A stretch of DNA of 64,000 bases from Anthoceros angustus (Eukaryota; Streptophyta; Anthocerotopsida; Anthocerotales; Anthocerotaceae). The DNA lies in NCBI GenBank assembly GCA_010909165.1, contig VJWM01000178.1:1-64000 (forward strand), given 5' to 3'. Both the position numbers and the translations under genes were made by a program. This document shows, piece after piece, positions 25,816 through 42,011 of the stretch; the first letter of the stretch is position 1, and each line of letters opens with the position of its first letter. The notes under the pieces were generated by a model. That model ran no database searches, was not told the origin of the DNA, and saw only the letters and a list, made by a program, of their open reading frames with translations.

Positions 25816-28145
25816 AATAAAATTTAGTTTTCATGACTTCCACCGCTCGGTTGGATTGAGGGTTGGCGATTCGTGGATCCAAGCATATAGGGCCATGGTT
25901 TTGTGTATCTAATTTTTCACCGATTTTTACACGAAAATTGGAATGTTTTGAAAAGCCCAAAATAATGGAATACTGTTTTCGGACATTGTTTTCGGTACTA
26001 ATTGACATGAATCGTGGATATCTATTGATACTACAATATATGAATTTCAAATCATCTAAGAATCCACATCTAATTCCAAATTTGAATCACAAGTAACATC
26101 TTACATGTACATTCACGTACATCAAAGTGGATGCAACAATACAGGAGAAACCTAGAAAAAACTAACATATTACTGACATACTAACATTATGGAACACATA
26201 TGGTACATATGTACCTAGTACGTTAGACTACATTGACAATCGTGGGAACTTGAGGTGCTCGCGTAGTGTTTTCTTCATTTGGAACAATCTTCTTCCAAAA
26301 CCAGTGTGCTCTCCAAATGTGGTGCATGTCATCTATGTGAACACCATTAGTTTCCGGCAAGAAGAAATAGATGAAGATAGTCATGATAAGTACCCAACCT
26401 GCGAAGAAAAAGAATATGCCATACTGAAGATGACAAAGCATGCTCAAAAAGGCTTGGGCGATTATGAACGTGAAGAGCATGTTCATAGAAACATTGATAG
26501 CTTGACCTGTTGAACGAGTTTCCATGGGAAAAATCTCACTAGGAACAAGCCACCCAAGTGGTCCCCATGACCAAGCAAAAGTCGCTACATATGTGCGAGA
26601 TAACAATGATGATCGCAAGACCGTGAGATAATTGTTTTGTACCACCAAATAAGCAAGCAAGAATGATGCCAATAATCAGGAGAGGTTATCATTTGTATGC
26701 CTCCTTGTAAGAACAATTTTCTACGTCCAATCCACATCCGCTAGAAACAAGAGTTGCTACGGTTAGCTCGAAATCGAGGAATAAAGAGATGCCTTGCTAC
26801 CAAAGCCAATTGTCCGGAACAACAGGCATAAAACATAATCGCATTTATTCACTCAGCTCAAACAAAGGAATAAGTAAAGTCATCACAAGTTGTGGGCGAT
26901 TATGAACGTGAAGAGCATGTTCATAGAAACATTGATAGCTTGACACTGTTGAACGAGTTTCCATGGGAAAAATCTCACTAGGAACAAGCCACCCAAGTGG
27001 TCCCCATGACCAAGCAAAAGTCGCTACATATGTGATAATGATGACGCCGATCGCAGACCGTGAGATAATTGTTTTGTACCACCAAATAAGCAAGCAAGAA
27101 TGATGCCAATAATCATGAGAGGTTATCATTTGTATGCCTGTAAGAACAATTTTCTACGTCCAATCTGCCCACGTTGCTATAGAAACAAGAGTTGCTACGG
27201 TTAATGACTCCGAAATCACGAGGAATAAAGAGATGCCTTGCTACCAAAGCCAATTATGCGGAACAACAGGGGCATAAAACATAATCGCATTTATTCCGTA
27301 GCTGCTGAAACAAAGGAATAAGTAAAGTCATCACAAGTTGTGGACGATTTTTCCTTTCCAATATGCTCTTGTATGGTTTCTCCACAAGCTTGGATCGCAA
27401 ACTTGCTGCGAATATCCTCAAACTCTTGCTCAACTTCAAAAGTTCAATGCCTCTAGTTCTACAAAGAACTCTCTTTCCGCCGCCAAATGACCTCTTTCAA
27501 TCAAACTGCTTTGGCGTGTCCGAAGGAAGAAGCGCCTATCAACATCAACCTGGGATGGCAGCTAATCCAAGTGACCATTTCCAACCATTAGAAATTGTCG
27601 CCATACGATAGTTGATGAGTCCAAAGAACAAGGATACCTATAGTGATAGCCAATTGGAACATCATGTTCAAAGCTCCTCGTGAGCAGGAGCCATTTCCGA
27701 GAGATATAGAGGAACCGATTCCCAAACCCAACTCCTACTCCTAATAAAATTCTTCCAATAATCAACATTTCTATGTTGTGGCAAATCCATTCAAAAGGGC
27801 ACCACACAAGGAAGCGAATGCGAATAGATGAAATCCTTCCATAGTTTCTACTAACCATAGATGCCACGAAGGAGGCCAAAAGAGCAGCGAGATAAAGAGA
27901 CGATGTGAAAATTGAAGAACGTGATTATCATATTTACAATAATCATCTTCATGTGCCAATTGTTTGCGGGCATAAAACATTAGGAAAGAATTTCTTGAGG
28001 AAATCATCCATCCCATTACCCACCGGATATACCAATGTCATATCCAAATATCAAGCCGCCACTAGCGGCTACAATACAACTATCGGCCAAACCAAGTGAG
28101 ATGCCCAACATCTCCCATGACTTTCCACAACCGCACCTCCACCAT
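24743..28145 (-). pseudogene. STP: STP-type hexose/H+ symporter, unit 2 copy, rearranged
   Basis: The start side (minus-strand ATG at 28145, upstream ACC) and the stop side (TAA at 24743-24745) are both present, but two nested direct duplications separate them. The C-terminal third therefore occurs more than once: a second in-frame end with the same [10 protein letters not shown] tail is at 26223-26672, with [12 protein letters not shown] and [20 protein letters not shown]. The region 28000-27620 has the first helices with VGVGFGN. If the duplications are real, this copy cannot make a normal transporter; the 26223-26672 piece keeps an uninterrupted C-terminal half. Joins show microhomology. 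Confidence 0.8.
26455..27330. repeat. Nested 438-bp direct duplication in unit 2
   Basis: Segment 26455-26892 is repeated from 26893 to about 27330. At the join the sequence CACAAGTTGTGG, normally followed by ACGATTTTTCC, passes instead into GCGATTATGAACGTG, which belongs 438 bp upstream. GTGG and CGAT are shared by both parents at the join. Confidence 0.8.
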
Positions 28146-28973
28146 GATTACAACTATGAGAGAGAATCTTTGTATGCTACACAATAGAATTGGAGAACTA
28201 GCTATGACGAGAGAGTCTTAATGAAGAAGTGTAATTGAGAACAATGCAAGTCAAACAACCTACAAATAGACCTCCTGTGAGGGACATATATAGTACATTC
28301 GAAAGGCGGTTTCTCGATCACTACAACATAATGTCGATGTAACATAATATTACCGAAAACTCCTATGTAAAAGAAATGTTTATTTTATCCATAAAAATGG
28401 TATGACTTTTCCAATTGAGTTAAAAGAATTATATAAGTATCCAATTAGGAAAAAAAAAACCTCTCAAGTATTTACACAATCATATACATACAATATTTAG
28501 GTTTTTATAAGTAATATATGTATCCATGATCAGACTTGATGATTGATTGATTGATTTTGTTACAAGCTGCAGATCTCTCCTTAAGGAAAACCAACGTGCC
28601 TTATGCAAGGTAGGGGTTGAAAGCACCGTAACCTGAAGTATTTAGTGAAAAAACCAAATAGTGCAGTATGCTATTGCTAACCCATTCATGAGTAACTGGA
28701 CCTTGTGCAATACTTTTGACTCATAGAATTTGAAAGATGTCACACCGTGGGTAGCTGGATGAAAGTTTGAACATGAGCATAAATTTCTAGCCATGTCCTC
28801 CATGTAGCAATTGTGCAGGTGTATAAGCACCTCAAAAACCCACAAGCCAATTGCAATTATTGATTGTGTAGGGCTAAATTCCCTAGTGAGGTAGGAGCCG
28901 TGTTAACAAAGAAACTGGAATTGTGGAATCACATATATATGTAGATCTTGCTGCAGCCTCCGATCCCTCTAAC

Positions 28974-29184
28974 CCTTCAATGGACATGTCTTTCAAGGAA
29001 GCTATGGTCACATTAGACTTTCATACTTTACTAGCTTGTTCACCCCTTCAATGGACATGTCTTTCAAGGAAGCTATGGTCACATTAGACTTTCACACTTT
29101 ACTAGCTTGTTCACCCCTTCAATGGACATGTCTTTCAAGGAAGCTATGGTCACATTAGACTTTCATACTTTACTAGCTTGTTCA
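28974..29184 (+). repeat. 71-bp triple repeat, unit 2
   Basis: ATGGACATG starts at 28980, 29051 and 29122: an exact 71-bp period. The copies differ mainly at one site (CATAC or CACAC in the TTT..ACTTTACTAG part), with the middle copy always CACAC. Confidence 0.9.
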
Positions 29185-29764
29185 CGTGCACCGATGCCTT
29201 GAGCGCACACCCGCCATCATACCTAGGACAATGGTATTCAAGCTCATCGTGGATGCACACTCACTCACACCTTCTGCGCACTGGACAAGCCGCTGTCCAT
29301 GAGATGCACACACATGGCGATCGGACAACCACGTCTGCCGTAGGCAAACTACCGTCCCTATGACCTATTTGGAGGCGTGAGGCATCACTAATTTCCCTAT
29401 CTACTACTTATATCCTAGTTATCCTTGGGCTTTGGCAAAATGCCTCTATTTACCTATCTGTTGTATGTATTTATGTGCCTTACGCTTGCTTATGTCTTAG
29501 GCTTTGGCAATTGCCCTTGGGCTTTGGCAATTGCTCTTGCTCTTCCGCCATATGCTATATCTATGTAGGCCTATTGACAAAGGCCTATGTGTAATTTCTT
29601 CCGTAAAGAAGAGTCCAAAAGTAGGTATATATATATATTGATTAAAATTCACTCTTAAAATGAATAATTGTATGCTATGTCTATATATGTGAGTATAAGT
29701 AGGTACTCTACATATCAAAGCTAAAGTTAGTCCATTAGCAAATGCAATCTGGTTATTACATGCG

Positions 29765-30090
29765 AGCTGCCGATTTGGTAATGCAAAAGGAACCTCTAAC
29801 TATTTGAGGCGTCCTAACTAATAAAGGTGCTAACTATTTTATTCTTCAAAACGCTCCATGTCTCTCCACCTTGCCTGCCATCTAGAATCTCCAATATGGT
29901 GGTGCCTAACGTAATCTCGGTTATTACACGCAGGCAACTGCCGATTTGGTAATCCAAAAGGAGGTGCTAACTATTTGAGGCGTCCTACCTATTAGAGGTG
30001 CTAACTATTTCATTCTTCAAAACTGTCCTTTTCATGTCTCTCCATGTTCTTGCCTGGCATCTAGAATCTCCACTCCAGTGGTGCCCATTT
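29765..30090 (+). repeat. About 170-bp direct dimer upstream of CDC48, unit 2
   Basis: The first copy starts at 29765, the second near 29938. Same internal word order as in unit 1, with fewer indels. Confidence 0.82.
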
Positions 30091-30264
30091 GTGGTCGTAA
30101 TGTAACGCAATTCCTCCGATGTTGGCTACAGGCTACAGGCTGCATCGGGCGTGTGGGCGCTGTAATTGGGTGGTCTACTTGTTGCAGCCTGCCACTAATT
30201 GGAGATAAGGTTGTTAGGCCAGCGTTGCGTACGTAGTGAGAGCGATATCACCGGCTCAATGACC

Positions 30265-33530
<3,266 letters not shown>

Positions 33531-33862
33531 AGTAGTCTATCAATGTTGAAGTATATGCCAATGCCTAGTGGGAGCAAGTTGACCACCCTTCATTCTGTCG
33601 CACCCAGAGGCTGCATGGACCCACAATTTGCCTCTAGTGCTCAGCTGTTGCATTTGCCCCAGGGAAAGTATGTAGGCCACTGAGATCTCTCAGGTTGACT
33701 TCATGGAGCCACAAAACTGTTTGGCATGTCCACAATTTAGTTTGTCCTCCACAGCTGCATAACTTTGTTTGGAAGGCACCTACCGTACCTTGCCATTTTG
33801 GTGCATGTATGAATGTAAAACAACATGTATGAATGTTCCACTACCTACTACCCTTCCTTTCC

Positions 33863-35045
33863 TCAACTGGATTGTCGTGGAGGTGGAGCCTCCAGGCCTT
33901 GGTATCGAAGTCTCTTTCTTCTCAAGATCGAATTCGTCAGCCAGTACAGGCCAAAGCAATGCCAACCCCTGTTGCAGTGCGTCTGCTGCCGAGCTTTCGA
34001 CAAACGATAGCCGCTCCAAAACTTGCTCACCATTCCAAACATCAGGACTGGAGGCTTCGGATGTCAGACCTTTGAACTCGTTAATGCTTAGGCCCTGAAA
34101 TGCCCAGCTGATGTCCCTGTGGCATCCATCTGAATATTTGGGGTGTGTATTCGAGTCGACATAGTAGCCACCGAAGACGTTGAAGACTGTCATGAGCGAA
34201 TGGCCCAACTAGCTGCCATGGCTGCCTCCGAAGTGGGCACGATGGCTCCCACTGCCGATCCCATTGCAGTTGCTGCAGATGCCTCCACTGTCACAAGACC
34301 CGCAAATTCATTGTTGTGTTTGTAGCTGCCACCTGCAATAGCCCCATGCGATCTTGTATAGATTTCTGCAGGAGTCCCATCCCCAGAAGATAGAGCCGAA
34401 GATGATACCCGAGCTTATGGCCATACTACCCTTAATTATCCACCGAGTTCGGCAACTGGAGGTCGGACGCGAACGTCACGGTATCCCTCACAGTGAGCTG
34501 CGAGAAGAAGAGATCATCTTGCCTGACATACGCAACCTTGAGGCCTGAGTGAGCATCTGCAGCAGTACCGCAATTAATCGACACCAATCCACTCCAGCCG
34601 TTACGTAGCTTGCTGGAGCCAGCCAGCTGCCTCGCCAGCACATTCAGCTGAGACATTTCCGTGCACATCCTTGAGCAGATGCTTCACTGACTGACTGACT
34701 GCCCTTGCTTGTCCACAAGGACGCAGCTCATCGCCTCCCTCTCCAGGGTCACAGGCCTCTCAGAACTGCTCCGCCGCTCCCGCCTGGCCTTCCGAGCCCT
34801 TGCTTGAAGCCTCCTGCTCCCCCGCCGCAAGCCCAGCGGCTCCTGCCGCTAGCAGCCCAAGGCCATAGCCGCTCGCATGGCCCGTGCTCCAGCAGCCTAA
34901 GGACAAACAAGCCAAGCCAACGGCACACGGATTATGGTTTATTAGCTGACTACCAACACACGCAGCGCATTCATGCCTCACCACATTCTCGTCACAAGTT
35001 CCTGCACTTCTCACCAACCGCTTGCTTCTCTTCAGCCTTCGTCAT
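33863..35045 (-). pseudogene. ABCG7: ABCG7-like half transporter pseudogene, unit 2
   Basis: Minus strand. Exon 1 starts at 35045 (MTKAEEKQAV), with a GTGAGA donor and a CCTTAG acceptor just before GGCTGCTGG. Exon 2 carries a Gly/Ala/Leu-rich stretch (GYGLGLLAAGAAGLAAG), VTLE, a LLKDVHGN block and then directly NVLARQLAG: the Walker A piece normally between them is absent. AYVRQDDLFFSQLTVRDTV follows, then a jump to the transmembrane block IIFGSIFWG, DRMGLLQVA, TSEAAMA, SLMTVFNVFGGYYVDS and the C-terminal INEFKGL and ERLSF blocks. The signature motif, Walker B and the first transmembrane helices are missing. Closest by motif to plant ABCG7; substrate unknown. Confidence 0.75.
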
Positions 35046-37589
35046 TCGCGCGCTGCCGCCAAGCCTAACCTCTACGCACAACAACTTTGTGCTTATAATT
35101 ATATACACGGAAATGGAGCCAATAGGACTTGCAGGAATGACATGCAACTTTCAGATTTTGATGATGAATCCAGCAGGGAATGACATTTGTCCTCCTCTCA
35201 CAGCCAACACTGCAATGTTCAGCCTTCTCCAGTTGGCGGTTTCGCTCCATCGCGTGCACAGGGATTGAAAAAGCATTTACCAAGGCATGGAAATGTACTT
35301 GGTACCAAAACGAAACTCTGGCATCAACATGCTCAGAACATGCCTCCTAACTTCCCAGCATATGCCGCACGGTTGTAACATGGAGCTCTGAGCGCGTGAC
35401 GTAGCTCAGGGCAAGGTCCTGACTTTCCAGTCAGTCTTCGGGCCGGATCTCTTACAGATTTGCTCGAGATTTCACAAACCCACTAAAGCGAACCCATATA
35501 GGGAGAGCATCCAACTAGGCATCAAAGAGTTGGGAGAGAAGACCACGTCAATTGTTGCTTTTAATAGGCATGTACGCATGTCTCTTGGGAGAGCATGAGA
35601 TTTAGCTAGTAAGTTGGGACGTTTGTTCAGAGCCCTTTGAGCAGACCTGCTTTCACAACTTACTAACTAAAACTCACCTCCCCATGCTCTGAGGGGCAGG
35701 CATTAGCCTTGGCTACTGTCGGAAACAATTACAGGGCCAGCTCGAATTCTGGCCCTAACGGTGTCAGCAAAATCTTTAGCTCAGCCACTCTACCGGCCAG
35801 TGGCCAACAAAGTTGGCCGCAACTTGTTATTCACAGGGGCGTCCACAGACTGTTGCTTATCCGCCTGGCAGAGCCTCGCAGCATGCCTCTTGCCAAAAAC
35901 ACGATGACTGGAACCTTGCTCAGACCACGTACGTGGTCCGTCACTCATGTACAGGTGGGAAATTTTCCGCAGTATCCCTGAAAGACTGCAAAGAGAGATA
36001 GAGTTAACATCATGATCATTTGCCTCTTACCACCTTCGGTGATGTCCACATTATCACACACCCCAGTAGCTCTGCAAGCACAACAGTGAAAAGAAGACGA
36101 GACAGGAGAAACGTACCAGATTTTTCTAAACTAGGCTCATATAAGCTAGTGAAGTTTGTTCTATCCCCAATCCTAGAACATTAATCGTTTTGCTGCAGCC
36201 TCTAGCATGGTTAACTTCAAGACAAACCACACTCGTTATCGCATCTAAATTACGGTATGTTCTATAGGGTCCAAGGATTAGCTTCTAAATTACCCTTTGG
36301 ACATACGTGCAAATTGATAGCATCGTAATGAACCTTGTCCAAGATCTTCCTTTCACATATCTAGAGTTCTATTGCAAGAATTGGTGTAATGATTTATTTG
36401 CCCTCATGCAAATCATATATGTTTCTTTTCTTTGAGGAATATAGTCATTGTCCAATATTTTCCTCTTTCTTGGGGCTTTGTCTTCCAAGCTTAAGGCATA
36501 TGGATGATCACTTTGTTATTGATCAAAAGCATGGCTAGGTGAAGGCTTTGTCTTCCAAGGCATGTGGATGATCACTTTGTTATTGATCAAGAGCATGCCT
36601 AGGTTGTTCACCGAAAGAACTCTATAGGAACACTACTTCTACGCGTGTTGCATATTTGAAATTCCACATAGACTCTACTACTATGCCTCTTGCGTGTTTG
36701 AAATTCCACAGAGGAACATATGTAAAGAGACGTTATGCTTTCAATATACTTGTGGAATTTACAATCGATCTATCACACATTGATGCTTTTTACAAGGTTC
36801 AGGGAAAAACGGTTTAGACCACAAAGCCCTTTAAGGCTATAGGGGTTACACTTCACCCTCCCCAAACATGACACTTTGCCTATTTTAATTTTTAAATGTT
36901 TGGGTCTTGAGTACTCCTGAAAATTGACAACAACCATAAAACTCGGGGACCGTAACAAGAAGATTGTTTAGAGTGTGATACCGCACACCGACTTTGATTT
37001 ATGCCAAAATCGGCATTTCTCCACCTACGATCATGCTATTTTAAACAAAAAGAAAGATCGAGTCCCGCATTTAATGTCACATTCTCCATCATCCTCCTCT
37101 TCACCGAAATAGTCGCCTTCGACATTCATAAGTGAAAACGCCTTTGATCTTGATTGTTTGTTGTGGCAGTCCCGTTCTCATCCCATCGCCATCAATTCAT
37201 TTGAGGGGCATTGCTCTTTGAGTTCTTTGTGCCTGTCCTTCTTACCCATTCGTAAACCAACTTCCTCTTAGTGGTACCGTTAGTGCAAATTTCTTTTGCC
37301 CAATTTTGAAACCCCTCTTGTAAACTTCTGTTGTGGTCTTCTCATCGACATCGGAAGTTGCTCAAGGCTCACCCTCCTGGAATGTACATGGCACACCGGG
37401 TCATTTTCTATGGCCACAACATTCCTCCCTCTTGATGGCGCCACAGTCATCGGACCCGCAAGCATCTACCACCAGTCCTTCTCATTCTTGAACATGTTAA
37501 CGAGCATGCTCATCAATCCACATGGCTTTTGATATGGGCAAACCAACTGCTTAGCATGAAAATGTTCACGGTCCTTCTTGATAACTCGG

Positions 37590-39165
37590 GAAGAACATCG
37601 GTCGAATCGCCTTTGCAAATAGAGAGGCCCAGGCTCATTCGATATACTCCTACTCACGATGTTGATGAACTCCAGCTCCACTATTCACGTGTTCGGGGAA
37701 TATTTATTTTCCCGGACCAAAGTTTGAATCGCCCTTCCGCATGGCAGGCCTCCCTGTGACAGGTCATCCATGCCATGCATAAGAATGACTCTAAAAACAT
37801 CGACGATGAGACCTCTTGGGCTTGCTTGGAAATATGCGACGCCAACTCGATCGCATATAAAACATGTTATATTGAATTATGAGAATTTACTTCCAAATGT
37901 TTTGTATTTGCAACTCGACAACACGACACGTGAAAATACGCTGCCTATTTGCCTACCTTAACATGTTGGTCTCATTGCCGCCTTTGAGAAGATCAAGGTA
38001 GGCTTCCTCCTTGTTGGGCACACCATGATCAGTAGACCAAATGTTCTCCAGTTTTCGATTGTGCTAAGGCATAAGGAGGCTTTTACCTTGCCCAAACTCA
38101 CCTTTGTGTTGGAAAATGCTTATACTCCAAACCCGCATTGTATTGGTACCAAGTTCCCGATTTTAGAAGGTATGTTTGGCCCATCCCTAATAGTAGGGCT
38201 GGCTACCAATGGGTAGATGCGATAGTTGCACAACATCTCTTTTAGTATCAGTTCAAAATAACTCGAGAGGAGAGGGAGGACCGCGGTTTCATTACGGTGA
38301 TGCGAGGTAAACAATATTCAACAGATAATTCGATCCACCAATGAAGGCCTCGAGTTTCTTGAAGCATGTGCTAGAAGGACCAATTTTGCTGCCCCAATGT
38401 CTTTGGAAGTAAGGAGCAAAAAGCACTTGCTGAAGGAAGAGATCTTGAAAGGTTGTTATCGATTATCCGGGCCAAGTTGGAGGAGAAATTAAAAGACATT
38501 TTGGCAAATAAGATGTGTGGTGGGAATCGTTTTGGGAAGAACAAGAGGGCATTGTGGACATCATAAATTCAAGGTCCCTACAGAATTGAAGAATCATGGC
38601 GATGGTATAATCGAGAAGAAGCGAGATCCTGCGGCATTCTCATTCGGATGTTGAAGTCCTTCCTCATCCATTGCTGAGAAGTGCCTCGATGAGACATGTA
38701 TGTAGCTAGGTGCAGTCCTTGCAAGAATGATGCAACAAATCGTCCTTTTGGATTGCGAAGGTGCCTCACATAGATTTCGAAAGTGCGAATCACCTTTCAT
38801 GAAAGGTCACCGTGGGTGACACAAAACATAGATGCTTTTGAAGGAAGCTACATGGAAGAGATGATATTGCCGGACGAAGTGCTTAGAGGCTACAAGGCGT
38901 TGCGGGTGAGCCACTAGGCGGCAAGAAGAATGTGTCGATCGATCATTCTTGACACATTTGTTTTGGCCTATGGGTTTGAACTAACTCGAACTAACATTTG
39001 AAGGCCCAAACACGCTCAATTATTAGGCAAACCTTATGACGCTCCGCTCCGTGCAAGAAGATATGCCAATCCAGAGAACCAAGGCCGTGGAAGGCGAACA
39101 ACGACGATGATGTGGCTATTGAAGACGACACTTAGTGCCGTCGAGAGGCCTTATCAATAGGATGA
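37590..39165 (+). pseudogene. DUF7869-like element gene remnant, unit 3
   Basis: Blocks in order: VIHAMHKNDSK near 37770, LPNVLYLQLDNTTREN near 37890-37935, the GHTxD motif at 38011-38040 with a frame break at the first His, then an open stretch of EAFTLPKLTFVLENAYTP at 38078-38135 continuing to FPILEGMFGPSLIVG near 38200. This is the clearest view of the part just after the GHTH motif: in the family this region follows the VDQMFS segment and begins LRHxEALTLxxL. The frame ends at 39165. The next element downstream is the triplicated spacer. Confidence 0.6.
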
Positions 39166-39189
39166 GGCCACATCTTCATGGTAGTTGGC

Positions 39190-42000
39190 GACTACGAATC
39201 TTGCATTTGTCAAAGAACATGGTTTAAATGCCGGACAATAAATGAAGAACAATTGTGTTTTATTAAATAGCGAGAATGGGTTTTGGCAAGGTCGCAAGAT
39301 GATGAGGGTGGTGCATTTGTATACCGATGCTAGTGCGCATTTGCATCGCAGAACTTGCGGATATGACTTTGCACCTTAAGAGTAGGATTTACATGATTTC
39401 GATGGGGGTGCGTCGACATGCGCACCCCTTAGCTTCATGTAAATCCTTTTCTTAACCGATTTACATGATTGTGACGTGGGTGGGCGGTATCACCATACAT
39501 GTACATGCGTACATGTACTTGGACACACATGAGTCGGAACATAATGGAAGGACATGAGGGATGTTGTAGAAATTTGTGCGGCTACATATTTCACATACAT
39601 GTCCAAGTCGCTCTCTCTTTAGAGTACATGTTACAACTCACAAACCATCCATGCGAGTAAATGGAATCCACCTTTGAAACCGTAAACAAGGTATGGGATT
39701 ATCCCGACAATAAAATTTAGTTTTCATGACTTCCACCGCTCGGTTGGATTGAGGGTTGGCGATTCGTGGATCCAAGCATATAGGGCCATGGTTTTCTTTG
39801 TATCTAATTTTTCACCGATTTTTACACGAAAATTGGAATGTTTTGTAGAAAAGCCCAAAATAATGGAATACGTCGTTTTCCACGGACATTGTTTTCGGTA
39901 CTAATTGACATGAATCGTGGATATCTATTGATACTACAATATATGAATTTCAAATCATCTAAGAATCCACATCTAATTCCAAATTTGAATCACAAGTAAC
40001 ATCTTACATGTACATTCACGTACATCAAAGTGGATGCAACAATACAGGAGAAACCTAGAAAAAACTAACATACGGTGACATACTAACATTATGGAACACA
40101 TATGGTACATATGTACTAAATGCGACTACACGAATCTTGCATTTGTCAAAGAACATGGTTTAAATGCCGACAATAAATGAAGAACAATTGTGTTTTATTA
40201 AATAGCGAGAATGGGTTTTGGCAAGGTCGCAAGATGATGAGGGTGGTGCATTTGTATACCGATGCTAGTGCGCATTTGCATCGCAGAACTTGCGGATATG
40301 ACTGATGACTTTGCACCTTAAGAGTAGGATTTACATGATTTTGATGGGGGTGCGTCGACATACCCGTGCACCCCCCTTAGCTTCGTGTAAATCCTTTTCT
40401 TAACCGGTTTACATGATTGTGACGTGGGTGCGCCAGTATACCGAAGTACATGTACATGCGTACATGTACTTGGACGACACACATGAGTCGGAACATAATG
40501 GAAGGACATGAGGGATGTTGTAGAAATTTGTGCGGCTACATATCCCACATACATGTCCAAGTCGTCTCTCTTTAGAGTACATGTTACAACTCACAAACCA
40601 TCCATGCGAGTAAATGGAATCCGACCTTTGAAACCGTAAACAAGGTATGGGATTATCCCGACAATAAAATTTAGTTTTCATGACTTCCACCGCTCGGTTG
40701 GATTGAGGGTTGATTCGTGGATCCAAGCATATAGGGCCATGGTTTTCTGTATCTAATTTTTCACCGATTTTTACACGAAAATTGGAATGTTTTGTAGAAA
40801 AGCCCAAAATAATGGAATACGTCGTTTTCCACGGACATTGTTTTCGGTACTAATTGACATGAATCGTGGATATCTATTGATACTACAATATATGAATTTC
40901 AAATCATCTAAGAATCCACATCTAATTCCAAATTTGAATCACAAGTAACATCTTACATGTACATTCACGTACATCAAAGTGGATGCAACAATACAGGAGA
41001 AACCTAGAAAAAACTAACATACGGTGACATACTAACATTATGGAACACATATGGTACATATGTACTAAATGCGACTACACGAATCTTGCATTTGTCAAAG
41101 AACATGGTTTAAATGCCGACAATAAATGAAGAACAATTGTGTTTTATTAAATAGCGAGAATGGGTTTTGGCAAGGTCGCAAGATGATGAGGGTGGTGCAT
41201 TTGTATACCGATGCTAGTGCGCATTTGCATCGCAGAACTTGCGGATATGATGACGACTTTGCACCTTAAGAGTAGGATTTACATGATTTGATGGGGGTGC
41301 GTCGACATGCCGCACCCCCAGCTTCATGTAAATCCTTTTCTTAACCGGTTTACATGATTGTGACGTGGGTGGGCGGTATACCGAAGTACATGTACATGCG
41401 TACATGTACTTGGACGACACACATGAGTCGGAACATAATGGAAGGACATGAGGGATGTTGTAGAAATTTGTGCGGCTACATATTTCACATACATGTCCAA
41501 GTCGTCTCTCTTTAGAGTACATGTTACAACTCACAAACCATCCCATGCGAGTAAATGGAATCCGACCTTTGAAACCGTAAACAAGGTATGGGATTATCCC
41601 GACAATAAAATTTAGTTTTCATGACTTCCACCGCTCGGTTGGATTGAGGGTTGATTCGTGGATCCAAGCATATAGGGCCATGGTTTTCTGTATCTAATTT
41701 TTCACCGATTTTTACACGAAAAATTGGAATGTTTTGTAGAAAAGCCCAAAATAATGGAATACGTCGTTTTCCACGGACATTGTTTTCGGTACTAATTGAC
41801 ATGAATCGTGGATATCTATTGATACTACAATATATGAATTTCAAATCATCTAAGAATCCACATCTAATTCCAAATTTGAATCACAAGTAACATCTTACAT
41901 GTACATTCACATCAAAGTGGATGCAACAATACAGGAGAAACCTAGAAAAAACTAACATACGGTGACATACTAACATTATGGAACACTTATGGTACATATG
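39190..42000. repeat. Triplicated segment of about 940 bp in unit 3
   Basis: Three direct copies starting at GACTAC(AC)GAATCTTGCATT near 39190, 40124 and 41073 (periods 934 and 949). Each carries the hairpin, the ACATGTACATG palindrome and the spacer up to the GGTACATATGTAC word 3' of the STP gene. At both internal joins GGTACATATGTACTAAATGC replaces the normal continuation into the STP stop codon. Copies two and three are closer to each other than to copy one. Confidence 0.88.
39384..39447. repeat. Long hairpin, unit 3, first of three
   Basis: The best-formed example: outer arms AGGATTTACATGA and TCATGTAAATCCT, inner arms GGGGGTGCG and CGCACCCC around the small loop TCGACATG. Two further copies lie at 40326-40395 and 41274-41336 because of the triplication. 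Confidence 0.85.
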
Positions 42001-42011
42001 TACCTAGTATG

